This document shows positions 28,533 through 37,597 of a stretch of DNA of 64,000 bases, in pieces. Numbering within the stretch: position 1 is the first letter of the stretch; each line of letters begins with the position of its first letter. Both the position numbers and the translations under genes were made by a program. Origin of the DNA: Prauserella muralis (GTDB lineage: Bacteria; Actinomycetota; Actinomycetes; Mycobacteriales; Pseudonocardiaceae); NCBI RefSeq assembly GCF_003202285.1, contig NZ_MASW01000006.1:1-64000 (forward strand), written 5' to 3'. Under the pieces are notes generated by a model. The model saw only the letters and a list, made by a program, of their open reading frames with translations, was not told where the DNA came from and did not search any database.

Positions 28533-29270
28533 TCAGCCCCGCGCGACCGCGGCCAGCGCCTCGGGCAGCGTGAACGCGCCCGCGTACAGCGCCTTGCCGA
28601 CGATGGCACCCTCGACGCCGTCGCGCTCCAGCGTCGCCAGCGCACGCAGGTCGTCCACAGAGGACACCCCGCCGGAGGCGATCACGGGTGCGTCGGTGCG
28701 CGCGGCGACCTCACGGAGCAGGTCGAGGTTCGGGCCCTTGAGGGTGCCGTCCTTGCTGACGTCGGTGACCACGTAGCGCGCGGCGCCGTCGCGGTCAAGC
28801 CGGTCGAGCACCTCCCACAGGTCACCACCGTCGCTGGTCCACCCGCGCGCGGCGAGCCGGTGCCCCGCCTCGCTGATGCGCACGTCGAGGCCGATCGCCA
28901 CCCGGTCGCCGTGGGTCGCGACGGCCTTGGCCGTCCACTCCGGGTCCTCCAGGGCCGCCGTGCCCAGGTTGACCCTGCGGGCACCGGTGGCCAGGGCGGC
29001 GGCCAGCGACGCGTCGTCGCGGATGCCGCCCGAGAGCTCCACCTGCACGTCCAGCTTGCCGACCACCTCGGCGAGCAGCTCCCGGTTGGACCCCTTGCCG
29101 AACGCCGCGTCGAGGTCGACGAGATGGATCCACTCCGCCCCGTCCCGTTGCCACGACAGCGCCGCCTCCAGCGGCGAGCCGTAGGAGGTCTCGGTGCCGG
29201 CCTCGCCCTGGACGAGGCGAACGGCCTGGCCATCGGCGACGTCGACGGCGGGAAGGAGCTGGAAGGTCAC
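28533..29270 (-). CDS. priA: bifunctional ProFAR/PRA isomerase
   Basis: 245-aa TIM barrel used in actinobacteria for both histidine synthesis (HisA reaction) and tryptophan synthesis (TrpF reaction). No separate trpF is in the window, in keeping with this. Catalytic Asp10 is in [18 protein letters not shown]; the loop [15 protein letters not shown] is the dual-substrate loop typical of PriA; the second Asp is in [18 protein letters not shown] 29270 has TATAGT six nt upstream, giving it its own leaderless promoter behind hisH. Confidence 0.95.
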   Translation of the reverse strand: MTFQLLPAVDVADGQAVRLVQGEAGTETSYGSPLEAALSWQRDGAEWIHLVDLDAAFGKGSNRELLAEVVGKLDVQVELSGGIRDDASLAAALATGARRVNLGTAALEDPEWTAKAVATHGDRVAIGLDVRISEAGHRLAARGWTSDGGDLWEVLDRLDRDGAARYVVTDVSKDGTLKGPNLDLLREVAARTDAPVIASGGVSSVDDLRALATLERDGVEGAIVGKALYAGAFTLPEALAAVARG

Positions 29271-29304
29271 GCCGTCACTATAGGAACCGGCGCGGCCGCG
29301 CGGC

Positions 29305-29934
29305 TCAGAGGGTGCTCAGCCAGTTCCGCAGCAACTGCGCACCGGCGTCGCCGGACTTCTCCGGGTGGAACTGCGTGGCGCACAGCGCACCGTTCTCCAC
29401 CGCGGCGACGAAGTCCTCCCCGTGGTGGGCCCAGGTGACCTTCGGCTGCTGCCCGGGCAGCTCCGAGCGCAGCTCCCAGTTCCGCACCGCGTAGGAGTGC
29501 ACGAAGTAGAACCGGGTGCCCGCGTCGAGCCCGGCGAACAACTGCGAACCCTCGGGCACGCGCACGGTGTTCCAGCCCATGTGCGGCAGCACGTCGGCAT
29601 GCAGGCGCTCGACCGTGCCCGGCCACTCGCCGGTGCCCTTGGCCTCCACGCCGTGCTCGACGCCCCGCTCGAACAGGATCTGCATGCCGACGCAGATGCC
29701 CAGCACGGGCCTGCCCCCGGCGAGGCGGGTGCCGATCACCCGCTCGCCGCCCACGGACAGCAGGCCCTCCATGCAGGCGGCGAACGCGCCCACCCCGGGC
29801 ACGACCAGCCCGTCGGCCTCGCGCGCGGCGCGATGGTCGGCGGTGACCTCGACGTCGGCGCCTGCGCGCCGCACGGCACGCTCGGCGGAACGGAGGTTGC
29901 CGGAGCCGTAGTCCAGAATCACAACGCGGGGCAC
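29305..29934 (-). CDS. hisH: imidazole glycerol phosphate synthase glutaminase subunit
   Basis: Class I glutamine amidotransferase, 209 aa, that gives ammonia to HisF. N-terminal [18 protein letters not shown] is diagnostic; the nucleophile Cys is in [13 protein letters not shown] and the His-Glu pair in [11 protein letters not shown] 29934 is preceded by GGGAG and by TAGCCT seven nt upstream. Upstream of priA in the same direction; the window has no hisB, hisC or hisD, which normally precede it; an MFS gene takes that place. Confidence 0.96.
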   Translation of the reverse strand: MPRVVILDYGSGNLRSAERAVRRAGADVEVTADHRAAREADGLVVPGVGAFAACMEGLLSVGGERVIGTRLAGGRPVLGICVGMQILFERGVEHGVEAKGTGEWPGTVERLHADVLPHMGWNTVRVPEGSQLFAGLDAGTRFYFVHSYAVRNWELRSELPGQQPKVTWAHHGEDFVAAVENGALCATQFHPEKSGDAGAQLLRNWLSTL

Positions 29935-29962
29935 GTCTCCCAGGCTAACAAGCGTGCTCCGC

Positions 29963-31126
29963 TCACGGCCGGCGTGCGAGCCACGCCACGGGCAGCAGCG
30001 CCAGCGCGGCGCCCGCCAGCAGGCCGAACGCGACACCGAAGCTGGACCCGGCGACGATCGCGCCCACGGCGACCGCGCCGAGGCCCTGTCCCGCGTCGAA
30101 GGCGACGTTCCACGCCACGCTCGCCGGGCCCGCCGCCGACCTGGCGAACATCGCCACCAGCGAGTCGTTCTGCACCACACCGAACCCGGCGCCGAACACC
30201 GCGGCGCTCAGGACGGCGGCCACGGGGTTCGACGCCAGCAGGGCGAAGCCGAGCAGGCCGAGGCCGCCCACGGCGAGCCCGCCGGGCAGCATCCGGCCAG
30301 GGCTCGCCATGCGGTCGCCGACCTGGCCCGCCACCCAGCGGGACAGCATGGCGGCACCGGGCGCGACGAACAGTGCGATCGCCGACGCCGGGGAGCTGAC
30401 CACGATCGGCGCGAACGTCGCCACCGCCCCGAAACCGGTGGACACCGCGAGCATGGGCAGCCACGGGCGCCAGGTGGCGGTGATCAGCCCGCGCAGCCCC
30501 CTGCCGCCCTCCGGGGCGTGCCGGGGCGGCAGCGCGGGCAGCAGGAGCATCGGCACCAGCGCCGCCAGCGGCAGCACGGTGGCCACCACGAACACCGGCT
30601 CGAACCCCCAGTGCTCGGCGAGCCAGGCACCGGCGGGCAGGCCCAGCAGCTGGGGCAGCCCCACGGCCAAGCCGTACAGCCCGGAGCCGCGGGCGACGTG
30701 CCCGCCGGGCAGCAGTTCGGCGATGAGCGCGCTGCCGCATACGGTGAGCAGGCCGAACCCGGCGCCCCGGACGAACGAGACGGCCAGGATGGGGGCGGCC
30801 TCGGTGGAGACGATCAGCAGCGGTGCGGGCACGGCCAGCAGCAGCGCGCCCCACACCAGCGCGAGCCGGTAGCCGCGGGCTCTGATCAGCGCGGGCACGG
30901 CGAGCTGGGTGAGCACGGTGCTGGCCATGAAGACCCCGGTCGCGGCCCCGGCTGTCACGGGTCCGGCACCCTGGTGCACCGCCCAGAGCGGCACCACCGG
31001 CAGCAGCAGGCCGTAGCCGGTGAAGGCCAGCGTGGAGGCCAGCAGCGACAGCCGGAAGTCCCGGTAGCCCAGCGGGGAGGCCGGGGCGGGACCGTCCGGC
31101 ATCACCCGGGAGCGTGACGTCGACAC
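29963..31126 (-). CDS. MFS transporter
   Basis: 387-aa major facilitator protein with 12 predicted helices, of the drug/metabolite efflux type: [20 protein letters not shown], then [19 protein letters not shown] after helix 2 and [20 protein letters not shown] in helix 4-5. The C-terminal half has [19 protein letters not shown] 31126 follows TAGAAC by six nt. It lies just upstream of hisH; a role in exporting an amino acid or an analogue is possible but not shown. Confidence 0.88.
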   Translation of the reverse strand: MSTSRSRVMPDGPAPASPLGYRDFRLSLLASTLAFTGYGLLLPVVPLWAVHQGAGPVTAGAATGVFMASTVLTQLAVPALIRARGYRLALVWGALLLAVPAPLLIVSTEAAPILAVSFVRGAGFGLLTVCGSALIAELLPGGHVARGSGLYGLAVGLPQLLGLPAGAWLAEHWGFEPVFVVATVLPLAALVPMLLLPALPPRHAPEGGRGLRGLITATWRPWLPMLAVSTGFGAVATFAPIVVSSPASAIALFVAPGAAMLSRWVAGQVGDRMASPGRMLPGGLAVGGLGLLGFALLASNPVAAVLSAAVFGAGFGVVQNDSLVAMFARSAAGPASVAWNVAFDAGQGLGAVAVGAIVAGSSFGVAFGLLAGAALALLPVAWLARRP

Positions 31127-31173
31127 CCGCCCGTTCTAGTACGCCCGTACCTATCCTGTCCAGCCGCGCGTGG

Positions 31174-32187
31174 TCAGCGGCCCGCGGCCCAGGCGACCAG
31201 GTCGTCGGCGGTCATCGTGTTGACCACGGAATCCGGCTGCACCCCGCATTCGAGCGCCCTGGCACAGCCGAACGGCAGCCAGCCCAGCTGGCCGGGCGCG
31301 TGCGCGTCGCTGTCGATGGCGAACCGGCAGCCGATCTCCACGGCCAGGCGCAGCAGGCGCCGGGGCGGGTCGAGCCGCTCCGGCCGGGAGTTGATCTCGA
31401 CGGCGACGTCGTTGTCGCGGCACGCGGCGAAGACGGCCTCGGCGTCGAACTGCGACTCCGGCCTGGCCCGCCTGGTGACGAGCCGCCCCGTGCAGTGCCC
31501 GAGCACGTTGACGCGCGGGTTCGCCACGGCCGTGAGCATCCGCTCGGTCATCTCGGCCCTCGGCATGCGCAGGTGCGAGTGCACGCTGGCGACCACGACG
31601 TCGAGCTCGGCCAGCAGCTCGGGGTCCTGGTCGAGCGTGCCGTCGTCGAGGATGTCCACCTCGATGCCGGTGAGGATGCGAAACGGCGCGAGTTCGGTGT
31701 TGAGTGCCGCCACCACGTCCAGCTGCGCGCGCAGGCGCTCGCCCGACAGCCCGTTGGCCACGGTGAGCCGCGGGGAGTGGTCGGTGAGCACGAGGTAGGA
31801 GTGCCCCAGCTGGCGGGCGGCCTCGGCCATCTCGTCGATCGGGCTGCCGCCGTCGGACCAGTCCGAGTGCGTGTGGCAGTCGCCGCGCAGGGCCTTCAGC
31901 AGCGGCCCGCCGTCGGGCATGCCGGGCACAGCGCGCGTGGCGACCTCGGTGAGGTAGGCGGGTTCCCGGCCCTGCAGGGCGTCGGTGATGACGGCGGCCG
32001 TCGTCTTGCCGATGCCGGACAGCGCCGTGAGGGTGCCCGCGCGGACCCGCTGTTCCAGCTCGCCCTCGGGCAGGCCCTCCACCACGGCGGCGGCGCGGCG
32101 GAACGCCCGCACGCGATACGTCGGCTCGCCCGCCCGCTCCAGGTACAACGCGATCTGCCGCAGCACGCGCACCGGGTTCATCGCCAT
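31174..32187 (-). CDS. PHP domain protein with helix-hairpin-helix N-terminus
   Basis: 337-aa protein. Residues about 1-95 resemble the helical/HhH part of X-family polymerases (NPVRVLRQIALYLERAG, LSGIGKTTAAVITDALQG); residues 100-337 are a PHP metal-dependent phosphoesterase domain (DCHTHSDWSDGG, TDHSPRL, SVHSHLRM, NVLGHCTGRL, EINSRPERLDPP, IDSDAHAPGQLG). It looks like a PolX that lacks the polymerase palm. Could be a nuclease or a histidinol-phosphatase-like phosphoesterase; its place beside the his genes keeps the second option open. ATG 32187. Confidence 0.8.
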   Translation of the reverse strand: MAMNPVRVLRQIALYLERAGEPTYRVRAFRRAAAVVEGLPEGELEQRVRAGTLTALSGIGKTTAAVITDALQGREPAYLTEVATRAVPGMPDGGPLLKALRGDCHTHSDWSDGGSPIDEMAEAARQLGHSYLVLTDHSPRLTVANGLSGERLRAQLDVVAALNTELAPFRILTGIEVDILDDGTLDQDPELLAELDVVVASVHSHLRMPRAEMTERMLTAVANPRVNVLGHCTGRLVTRRARPESQFDAEAVFAACRDNDVAVEINSRPERLDPPRRLLRLAVEIGCRFAIDSDAHAPGQLGWLPFGCARALECGVQPDSVVNTMTADDLVAWAAGR

Positions 32188-32191
32188 CGCG

Positions 32192-32689
32192 TCACCTCGG
32201 CAGGGCGTGCAGCTCGACGTCGTGCAGCTCGCCGTCCTTCGCCGTGGCCGTCAGGTAGGTGCAGTGCGGCTGCCTGCGCCGGTCGGTGGGCGAGCCGGGG
32301 TTGAGCAGCCGCAGGCCGGAGCCCGCGACGCTGTCCCAGGGGATGTGGCTGTGGCCGAACACCAGCACGTCGGTGTCCGGGAACTCCCGCGCGCAGCGCT
32401 GCTCCCTGCCCCTGGCCGCCCCAGTCTCGTGGATCACGGCGAGCCGCAGCCCCTCCAGCTCGGCCCGCGCCACCTCCGGCAGCCGCTCCCGCAGCGCGGG
32501 CCCGTCGTTGTTGCCGTAGACGCCGATCAGCCGCGCGGCCCTGGCCTCCAGCTCGTCGAGCAGGGCCACGTCGACCCAGTCACCCGCGTGCACCACCACG
32601 TCGGCGGCGTCGGCCTCGCGCCACACCGCATCGGGCAGCCGCCGCGCCCGCTTGGGCACGTGCGTGTCCGCGATGATGAGCAGCCGCAT
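32192..32689 (-). CDS. metallophosphoesterase (YfcE/MJ0936 type)
   Basis: 165-aa calcineurin-like phosphoesterase. Metal ligands visible in IADTHVPKR, VVHAGDWVD, VYGNNDGPA, VIHETGA and FGHSHIPWD. Close to the small YfcE/MJ0936 group, which are phosphodiesterases of unsettled substrate. Starts at ATG 32689 with GGGGAG upstream and ends 4 nt before the PHP gene, so the two nuclease-like proteins are co-expressed. Confidence 0.88.
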   Translation of the reverse strand: MRLLIIADTHVPKRARRLPDAVWREADAADVVVHAGDWVDVALLDELEARAARLIGVYGNNDGPALRERLPEVARAELEGLRLAVIHETGAARGREQRCAREFPDTDVLVFGHSHIPWDSVAGSGLRLLNPGSPTDRRRQPHCTYLTATAKDGELHDVELHALPR

Positions 32690-32704
32690 GCGGCCCCACT
32701 CCCC

Positions 32705-32956
32705 TCAGCCACCCAGGTTGGACACCGCCGCCTCCAGCCCGGCGGCCAGCTCCTCCAGGTCACGGCGGGACAGCTCGCGGTGACCCAGCTGTGCCCGCAG
32801 CGCGTCCCGCGAGGCCACGATCAGCGCCCCAGCGTAGCGCTGTGACCGCAGGTCCTGCTCCCCCAGCAGCCGGACCTCGCCCTCCTGCAGCACCATCGTC
32901 GGCTGGGGCAGCCCGCTGTCCAGCAGGGCCTGCACGTGCTCGCCGGTGATCTTCAT
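32705..32956 (-). CDS. small conserved-type hypothetical protein
   Basis: 83 aa, no family recognised. Starts at ATG 32956 (MKITGEHVQALLDSG) behind GGGAG; longer open frames upstream are shadows. The protein is mixed alpha/beta with an acidic C-terminal helix (RRDLEELAAGLEAAVSNLGG) and no signal peptide or membrane segment. The strand QPTMVLQEGEVRLL looks like a real folded core. It precedes the metallophosphoesterase gene on the same strand with a 15-nt gap. Confidence 0.75.
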   Translation of the reverse strand: MKITGEHVQALLDSGLPQPTMVLQEGEVRLLGEQDLRSQRYAGALIVASRDALRAQLGHRELSRRDLEELAAGLEAAVSNLGG

Positions 32957-33244
32957 CGCGTACTCCCTTTCGTTCGTTCCACCTGCGGTTACCCGCTTGC
33001 GCCTTGGACATGACACCGCCCGCGCCCTCGGCGGGCCGGGACCGCGCACCGAGACCGAATCGGTATCTGGGCCCACCAGGGGCCATCCCCCGCCGTGCGC
33101 GGCGCACGGCCCGGCCGGGCAACGCGATCACCAGGGCAAACAGCCGATCACCCCAGGTGCCGGGGGCACGTGCGCACCAGGCCTGGCCGGGGACGTATCT
33201 TGACCGCGGAGTCCTGGCCCGTCGCCGGACGTGGAGGGGTTGTC
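32957..33244. other. divergent intergenic region, no gene found
   Basis: 288 nt between the small protein and the VanW gene. It holds a TATCTT hexamer (33196-33201) that could be the -10 of the VanW gene and the GGAGGGG ribosome-binding site before TTG 33245. I see no RNA gene or clear operator. Confidence 0.5.
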
Positions 33245-35233
33245 TTGCCACACGACCAACAGTGGCCCGAGTCGCACGCCGAGCAGACCGACGTCCTGCC
33301 GGCCGTGCCTGCCCACCCTGGGCCCGGAGCCGCCGAGCATTCCACCGAGACCACCCAGTACATCGCCGAGACCGCGCGGCACGACGAACCTACGCGCTAC
33401 ACGGCGGCCGCGCACCACCCGGAGGCCGCCGCCGAGACGACGCAGTACCTCGGCGCGCAGCAGGGAGCGGCCGACGTCCCGACGGAGCGGATCGCGGAGC
33501 ACCCCGGCAACACCGGCGGCGAGCCCGGGGACGGCACGCCGGGCCGGAACCTGCGCAAGCCCGCGCTCATCGCCGCGGGCGTGTTCGGCGCGCTCGTGCT
33601 CGCCTACGGCGCCGACCTGCTCGTCACCAGCGGCGACGTGCCGCGCGGCGTCACGGTCGCCGGCGTGGAGGTCGGCGGCCTCAGCCACTCGCAGGCCGAG
33701 GACAGGCTGCGCCAGGAGATCGAGCCCAGGATGAACCAGCCGGTCTCCTACACCGCGGGTGACGTGCGCGACTCGTTCGACCCCAAGGCCGCGGGGCTCG
33801 CGCTGGACTGGCCCTCCACCCTGGAGCAGGCCGGTGACCAGCCGCTGAACCCCATCACCCGCATCACCTCGTTCTTCACCACCCGCGAGGTGGGGGTGGT
33901 GACGCAGGCCGAGCCCAACCAGCTCGAGAACGCCATGGCGGCCCTGCAGGAGAAGATCGATCACGAGCCCGTCGAGGGCAACGTGGTGTTCGAGGGCGCG
34001 CGCCCGGTGCCGGTGGAACCGAAGGACGGCCAGCAGCTCGACGTCGAGCGCGCGCAGGCGATCGTGCTGGACCAGTGGGCGGCGGGCAGGCAGCTGACCC
34101 TGCCCGTGAAGCGCACGCCGGTGACGATCACCTCCGACGCCGTGAAGACCGCGCTGGAGCAGGTGGCGCAGCCGGCCGTTTCGGCGCCGGTGGTGGTGCA
34201 CGGGGAGGGCGCGGACGGCACTCTCGAACCCGAGGAGATCGCGGCGGGGCTGCACTTCAAGGCCGAGAACGGCGCGCTGGTGCCGGAGATCGACCGGAAG
34301 AAGATCGTCGCCGGGGTCGGCCCCGAGCTCGCCCACACCGAGAAGGAGGGCAAGGACGCCGAGATCGTCTTCGAGGGCGGCCAGCCCACCGTCGTGCCGT
34401 CGGAGGACGGCAACAAGATCCGCTGGGACGTCACGCTGAAGCCACTGCTCGACGTGCTCAAGCGGCAGGACAACCGGGAGCTCACCGCCACCTACGTGAA
34501 GCGGCCCGCCAAGATCACCACCGAGGATGCCAACAAGCTCGGTATCAAGGAAGTGATCGGGGAGTTCACCACCGGCGGCTTCGCCTCGGACTCGGGCGTG
34601 AACATCCGCCAGGTCGCCGCCGAGGTGGACGGCGCCATCGTCAAGCCGGGCGAGACCTTCAGCCTCAACGGCCACACCGGCCCGCGCACCGAGGCGCAGG
34701 GCTACATCCCGGCGGGCATCATCGAGGACGGCGCGCCGGGCAAGGCCGTCGGCGGCGGCATCTCGCAGTTCGCGACCACGCTCTACAACGCCGCCTACTT
34801 CGCGGGCATGACCGACGCCGGGCACCAGGAGCACAGCTACTACATCAGCCGGTACCCGGAGGGCCGTGAGGCCACGGTGTTCCAGAGCCCGGATGGCGCC
34901 AGCATCATCGACCTGAAGTTCACCAACGACAGCCCCACCGGCGTCGCGATCCAGACGATCTGGACGCCGTCGGACATCACGGTCCGGCTGTGGGGCACCA
35001 CGCAGTACGAGGTGGAGTCGGTCACCGGGCCCCGCACCAACTTCGTGCAGCCGGAGGTCACGCAGGGTCCGCGGGGCGAATGCTCGCCCAGTGAGGGCGC
35101 GCCGGGCTTCACGGTCACCAACACGCGGATCCTCAAGGACCCGAACACGGGCGCCGTGGTCCGGCAGGAGCCGCGCACCGTGCGCTACAACCCGCAGAAC
35201 AAGGTCGTCTGCGGTGGCCGGGGTGGCGACTGA
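33245..35233 (+). CDS. VanW/peptidoglycan-binding membrane protein
   Basis: 662 aa. Residues 1-105 are cytoplasmic, polar and low-complexity, with two TETTQY/AETTQY words (about 34-39 and 63-68). One membrane helix follows (about 106-127). Outside come PG_binding_4-type repeats (GGLSHSQAEDRLRQEI; VDGA, EPEEIAAGLHF) and a VanW domain from about residue 435 (GEFTTGGFASDSGVNIRQVA, KPGETFSLN, GGGISQFATTLYNAAYF, HSYYISRYPEGREAT). The TTG start (33245) has GGAGGGG upstream. A cell-wall role is likely; VanW biochemistry is unclear. The Thr-rich tail may be a Ser/Thr-kinase target. Confidence 0.88.
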   Translation: MPHDQQWPESHAEQTDVLPAVPAHPGPGAAEHSTETTQYIAETARHDEPTRYTAAAHHPEAAAETTQYLGAQQGAADVPTERIAEHPGNTGGEPGDGTPGRNLRKPALIAAGVFGALVLAYGADLLVTSGDVPRGVTVAGVEVGGLSHSQAEDRLRQEIEPRMNQPVSYTAGDVRDSFDPKAAGLALDWPSTLEQAGDQPLNPITRITSFFTTREVGVVTQAEPNQLENAMAALQEKIDHEPVEGNVVFEGARPVPVEPKDGQQLDVERAQAIVLDQWAAGRQLTLPVKRTPVTITSDAVKTALEQVAQPAVSAPVVVHGEGADGTLEPEEIAAGLHFKAENGALVPEIDRKKIVAGVGPELAHTEKEGKDAEIVFEGGQPTVVPSEDGNKIRWDVTLKPLLDVLKRQDNRELTATYVKRPAKITTEDANKLGIKEVIGEFTTGGFASDSGVNIRQVAAEVDGAIVKPGETFSLNGHTGPRTEAQGYIPAGIIEDGAPGKAVGGGISQFATTLYNAAYFAGMTDAGHQEHSYYISRYPEGREATVFQSPDGASIIDLKFTNDSPTGVAIQTIWTPSDITVRLWGTTQYEVESVTGPRTNFVQPEVTQGPRGECSPSEGAPGFTVTNTRILKDPNTGAVVRQEPRTVRYNPQNKVVCGGRGGD

Positions 35234-35254
35234 CCGTAGCCCCGGCCACCGCCC

Positions 35255-35285
35255 CGGCCACCCGGCAGGCCAAAACGGGTGGCCG
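35255..35285 (+). terminator. hairpin terminator after the VanW gene
   Basis: CGGCCACCC / GGGTGGCCG, perfect 9-bp arms with a 13-nt loop, 22 nt after the VanW stop and before the DUF5302 gene. Confidence 0.5.
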
Positions 35286-35347
35286 CATCGGCCCCCGGCT
35301 GCCAAGCTGACAGGCGTACGTCCAGCGCCGCCCGACCGGAGGTTCCC

Positions 35348-35542
35348 ATGCCCGACACCGCACCGCAGGCCGGCAACGGCGCCACACCCGAGGACGAGAC
35401 CAAGCGCAAGTTCCGCGAGGCTCTCGAGCGCAAGCAGGCGAAGGCCAAGGCCGGGGCGGCGCACCAGGACGCGGGCCCGGCCAACGCCCACGCACACGGC
35501 CCGGCCGCGCAGAAGCGCAACTTCCGCCGCAAGAGCGGCTGA
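35348..35542 (+). CDS. DUF5302-type small protein
   Basis: 64-aa basic, charged protein (DETKRKFREALERKQAKAKAG, ending KRNFRRKSG) that fits the actinobacterial DUF5302 family. Predicted mostly helical or disordered, cytoplasmic, function unknown. ATG 35348 follows GGAGG by four nt. Stands alone between VanW and the convergent MBL-fold gene. Confidence 0.75.
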   Translation: MPDTAPQAGNGATPEDETKRKFREALERKQAKAKAGAAHQDAGPANAHAHGPAAQKRNFRRKSG

Positions 35543-35566
35543 GCGCGCGCCCGTCCGAGGTCCCGC

Positions 35567-36541
35567 CTACAGCACGAACGTCTCCAGGTGGTCCACGACC
35601 GTGAACCGGCTGGCAGGGCTCGCCTGCGCCACGGCGGCTCGCAGCGCGGCCAGCCCGCCCCAGTCGTGGGCGGGTTCGGTCAGCGGGCGGTCGATGTCGT
35701 CCCAGTGGGTCGGCAGCACGTGCGGGGGGTGTCCGGCCGCCGCGAGCAGCCGCGGCACGTAGTCGTGCACCGAGTCCCCGCCGGGTGGCAGCAGCACGAC
35801 GTCCGGGCGCAGCCGGGCCACCTCCGACTCGACGTAGTTGGAGCCGCCGAAGTCGACCACGCTCGCACCGGTCGCCGTCGAGGCCACCTCGTAGGCGAGC
35901 GTGCCGCCCTCCACGAGATCCTCGATCGTCCGGGGCCTGCGCGGCGGCCTGCCGGGCCGGGTGCCCGCGAACGCCACCCTCGCGCGCGGGCCGGTGGCCG
36001 AGTGCAGTGACCGCAGCACGCGGATGGTGTAGCCGTCGAAACGCAGGTACTCGCCGCCCGTCGCCACGGCGAGCTGATCCTCGGGCGCACCGAGGGCCAG
36101 CATCAGGTTCAGGTGGGTCTCGGTGCCGATGACCGTCGCCCCCGTCCTGCGCGCCAGGTAGGGCACGTCGGTGATGTGGTCGTAGTGCCCGTGGGTGACG
36201 AGGATGTGGTCGGCGCGCAGCTCACCGCTGTCGACATGGCGATCGATGAGGTCGGTGTCGACGCGGATCGGGGTACGCGGGTCGGCACCCTCGTCGCTGT
36301 AGGTGCCGGTGTGGAAGCGGGTCAGCCATGGGTCGATCAGCACGGTCGCGGTGCCCTCGCCGCGCGGCACGCGGATCTCCCAGCTGTTGTTGCCCCACCA
36401 GCGCAGCCACAGCCCGGTACGCGCCGGGCGCGCCGGGGCGGCCGCGCTCGCCGCCGCCGGCGTCGCGGCCCCGGCCAGCGCCGCGGCCGCTCCCGCGGAG
36501 ACGCCGAACAGGCCCCTTCTGGTCATTCTGTTGTCGTCCAT
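35567..36541 (-). CDS. Tat-exported MBL-fold metal-dependent hydrolase
   Basis: 324 aa. The N-terminus has a twin-arginine signal (MTRRGLFGVSAGAAAALAG with A-rich cleavage region), so it is exported folded. The body is a metallo-beta-lactamase fold of the UlaG-like kind: LVTHGHYDHITDVPYLA, SYVESEVARLRPDVVLLPPGG and the late LPTHWDDID. Substrate unknown. ATG 36541 is chosen; a GTG 9 nt upstream (VSDMDD) is possible. Divergent from a LysR gene with two palindromes between, so probably its target. Confidence 0.85.
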   Translation of the reverse strand: MDDNRMTRRGLFGVSAGAAAALAGAATPAAASAAAPARPARTGLWLRWWGNNSWEIRVPRGEGTATVLIDPWLTRFHTGTYSDEGADPRTPIRVDTDLIDRHVDSGELRADHILVTHGHYDHITDVPYLARRTGATVIGTETHLNLMLALGAPEDQLAVATGGEYLRFDGYTIRVLRSLHSATGPRARVAFAGTRPGRPPRRPRTIEDLVEGGTLAYEVASTATGASVVDFGGSNYVESEVARLRPDVVLLPPGGDSVHDYVPRLLAAAGHPPHVLPTHWDDIDRPLTEPAHDWGGLAALRAAVAQASPASRFTVVDHLETFVL

Positions 36542-36568
36542 GTCCGACACCTGATCACGGCCGTGGCC

Positions 36569-36617
36569 GCACTGTCCAAGACCGACAGTGCCGATGTTCG
36601 ATATGCCAACCGATATC
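36569..36617. promoter_or_regulatory. two palindromes between the MBL-fold and LysR genes
   Basis: GCACTGTC-N7-GACAGTGC (36569-36591), perfect 8-bp arms, and GATAT-N8-ATATC (36600-36617). The second ends 8 nt before the LysR start and covers its -10 TATCGT (36614-36619). The pair fits a LysR recognition site plus activation/autoregulation site. Confidence 0.6.
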
Positions 36618-36625
36618 GTCGCAGC

Positions 36626-37597
36626 GTGGACCCCTTGCGTGCGCTGCGGTACTTCGTCGCCGTGGCCGAGGAACGTCACTTCGGGCGGGCCGCGGAACGC
36701 CTCGGCATCGCCCAGCCGCCGCTGAGCCAGCGGATCCGCAGGCTGGAGCGCGACCTCGGCGCGGAGCTGTTCGACCGCGGGCGGCGCGTCGAGCTGACCG
36801 AGGCGGGGCAGGTGCTGCTCGCCGAGGCGCGCGACCTGCTGGCCCGCTGGGACCGGCTGACCAGCCTCGTGGGCAAGGCCCACCGCGGCGAGATGGACGC
36901 GCTGCGGGCGGGGGTGCCGCCCGAGCTGCCCGGCCGGGTGCTCGCGTCGCTGCTCACGGCGTTCGCGGCCGAATGCCCGGGGGTGCGGCTCGACCTGCAC
37001 GAGCTGACCACGACCGAGCAGGTGCGGCTGCTGGCCGACCGGGAGCTCGACGTCGCGCTGCTGCAGCATCCGGTGGACGTGCTCGGCTTCGAGCTGGGCC
37101 CTGTGGTGGAGACGCCGCTGGGCGTGGTGCTGCCCCGCGACTCGGCGCTGGCCGCCAGGGCCGAGCTGGCACTGGCCGACCTCGCCGGGCACGGCCTGGT
37201 GCTGTTTCCGAGGGCGGCCGCGCCGGGGCTCTACGACGCGCTGCTGCGCACGTGCTGGGAGCAGGGGTTCCGTCCCGCGGCCGTGCACCACGCGCGCAAC
37301 CCGGAGTTCGTGCTCGGCATGGTGCTCGCCGGGCACGGCGTGGCGTTCGAACCGGGAATGGTGGCTCGCAAGGAGCCGCGTGTGGTGTGGCGGCCGCTGG
37401 CGGAGCCGGGACTGAGCTGGCGGATGTCGTTCGCGTGGCCGGTAAGCAGCCCGCACCCGCAGGCGCGGCGGCTGGCGGAGGTCGCGGGCCAGGTACTGGC
37501 CGGGGACGGGATCTCGACCGTCACCACGCCGGCCGGGCGGCAGCTGCGGCCGTGGGATGTCGTCTACGGCGTGTCGCCGGAGACCGGCGGCGGGTGA
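36626..37597 (+). CDS. LysR family transcriptional regulator
   Basis: 323-aa LysR regulator. HTH at residues 1-60: LRALRYFVAVAEERHFGRAA, LGIAQPPLSQRIRRLERDLG, ELFDRGRRVELTEAG. The effector domain follows, with PELPGRVLASLLTAFAAECPGV and GVAFEPGMV. GTG 36626 has TATCGT six nt upstream (leaderless). Likely controls the divergent MBL-fold gene. Its 3' end overlaps the convergent beta-lactamase-like gene by 34 nt. Confidence 0.92.
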   Translation: MDPLRALRYFVAVAEERHFGRAAERLGIAQPPLSQRIRRLERDLGAELFDRGRRVELTEAGQVLLAEARDLLARWDRLTSLVGKAHRGEMDALRAGVPPELPGRVLASLLTAFAAECPGVRLDLHELTTTEQVRLLADRELDVALLQHPVDVLGFELGPVVETPLGVVLPRDSALAARAELALADLAGHGLVLFPRAAAPGLYDALLRTCWEQGFRPAAVHHARNPEFVLGMVLAGHGVAFEPGMVARKEPRVVWRPLAEPGLSWRMSFAWPVSSPHPQARRLAEVAGQVLAGDGISTVTTPAGRQLRPWDVVYGVSPETGGG

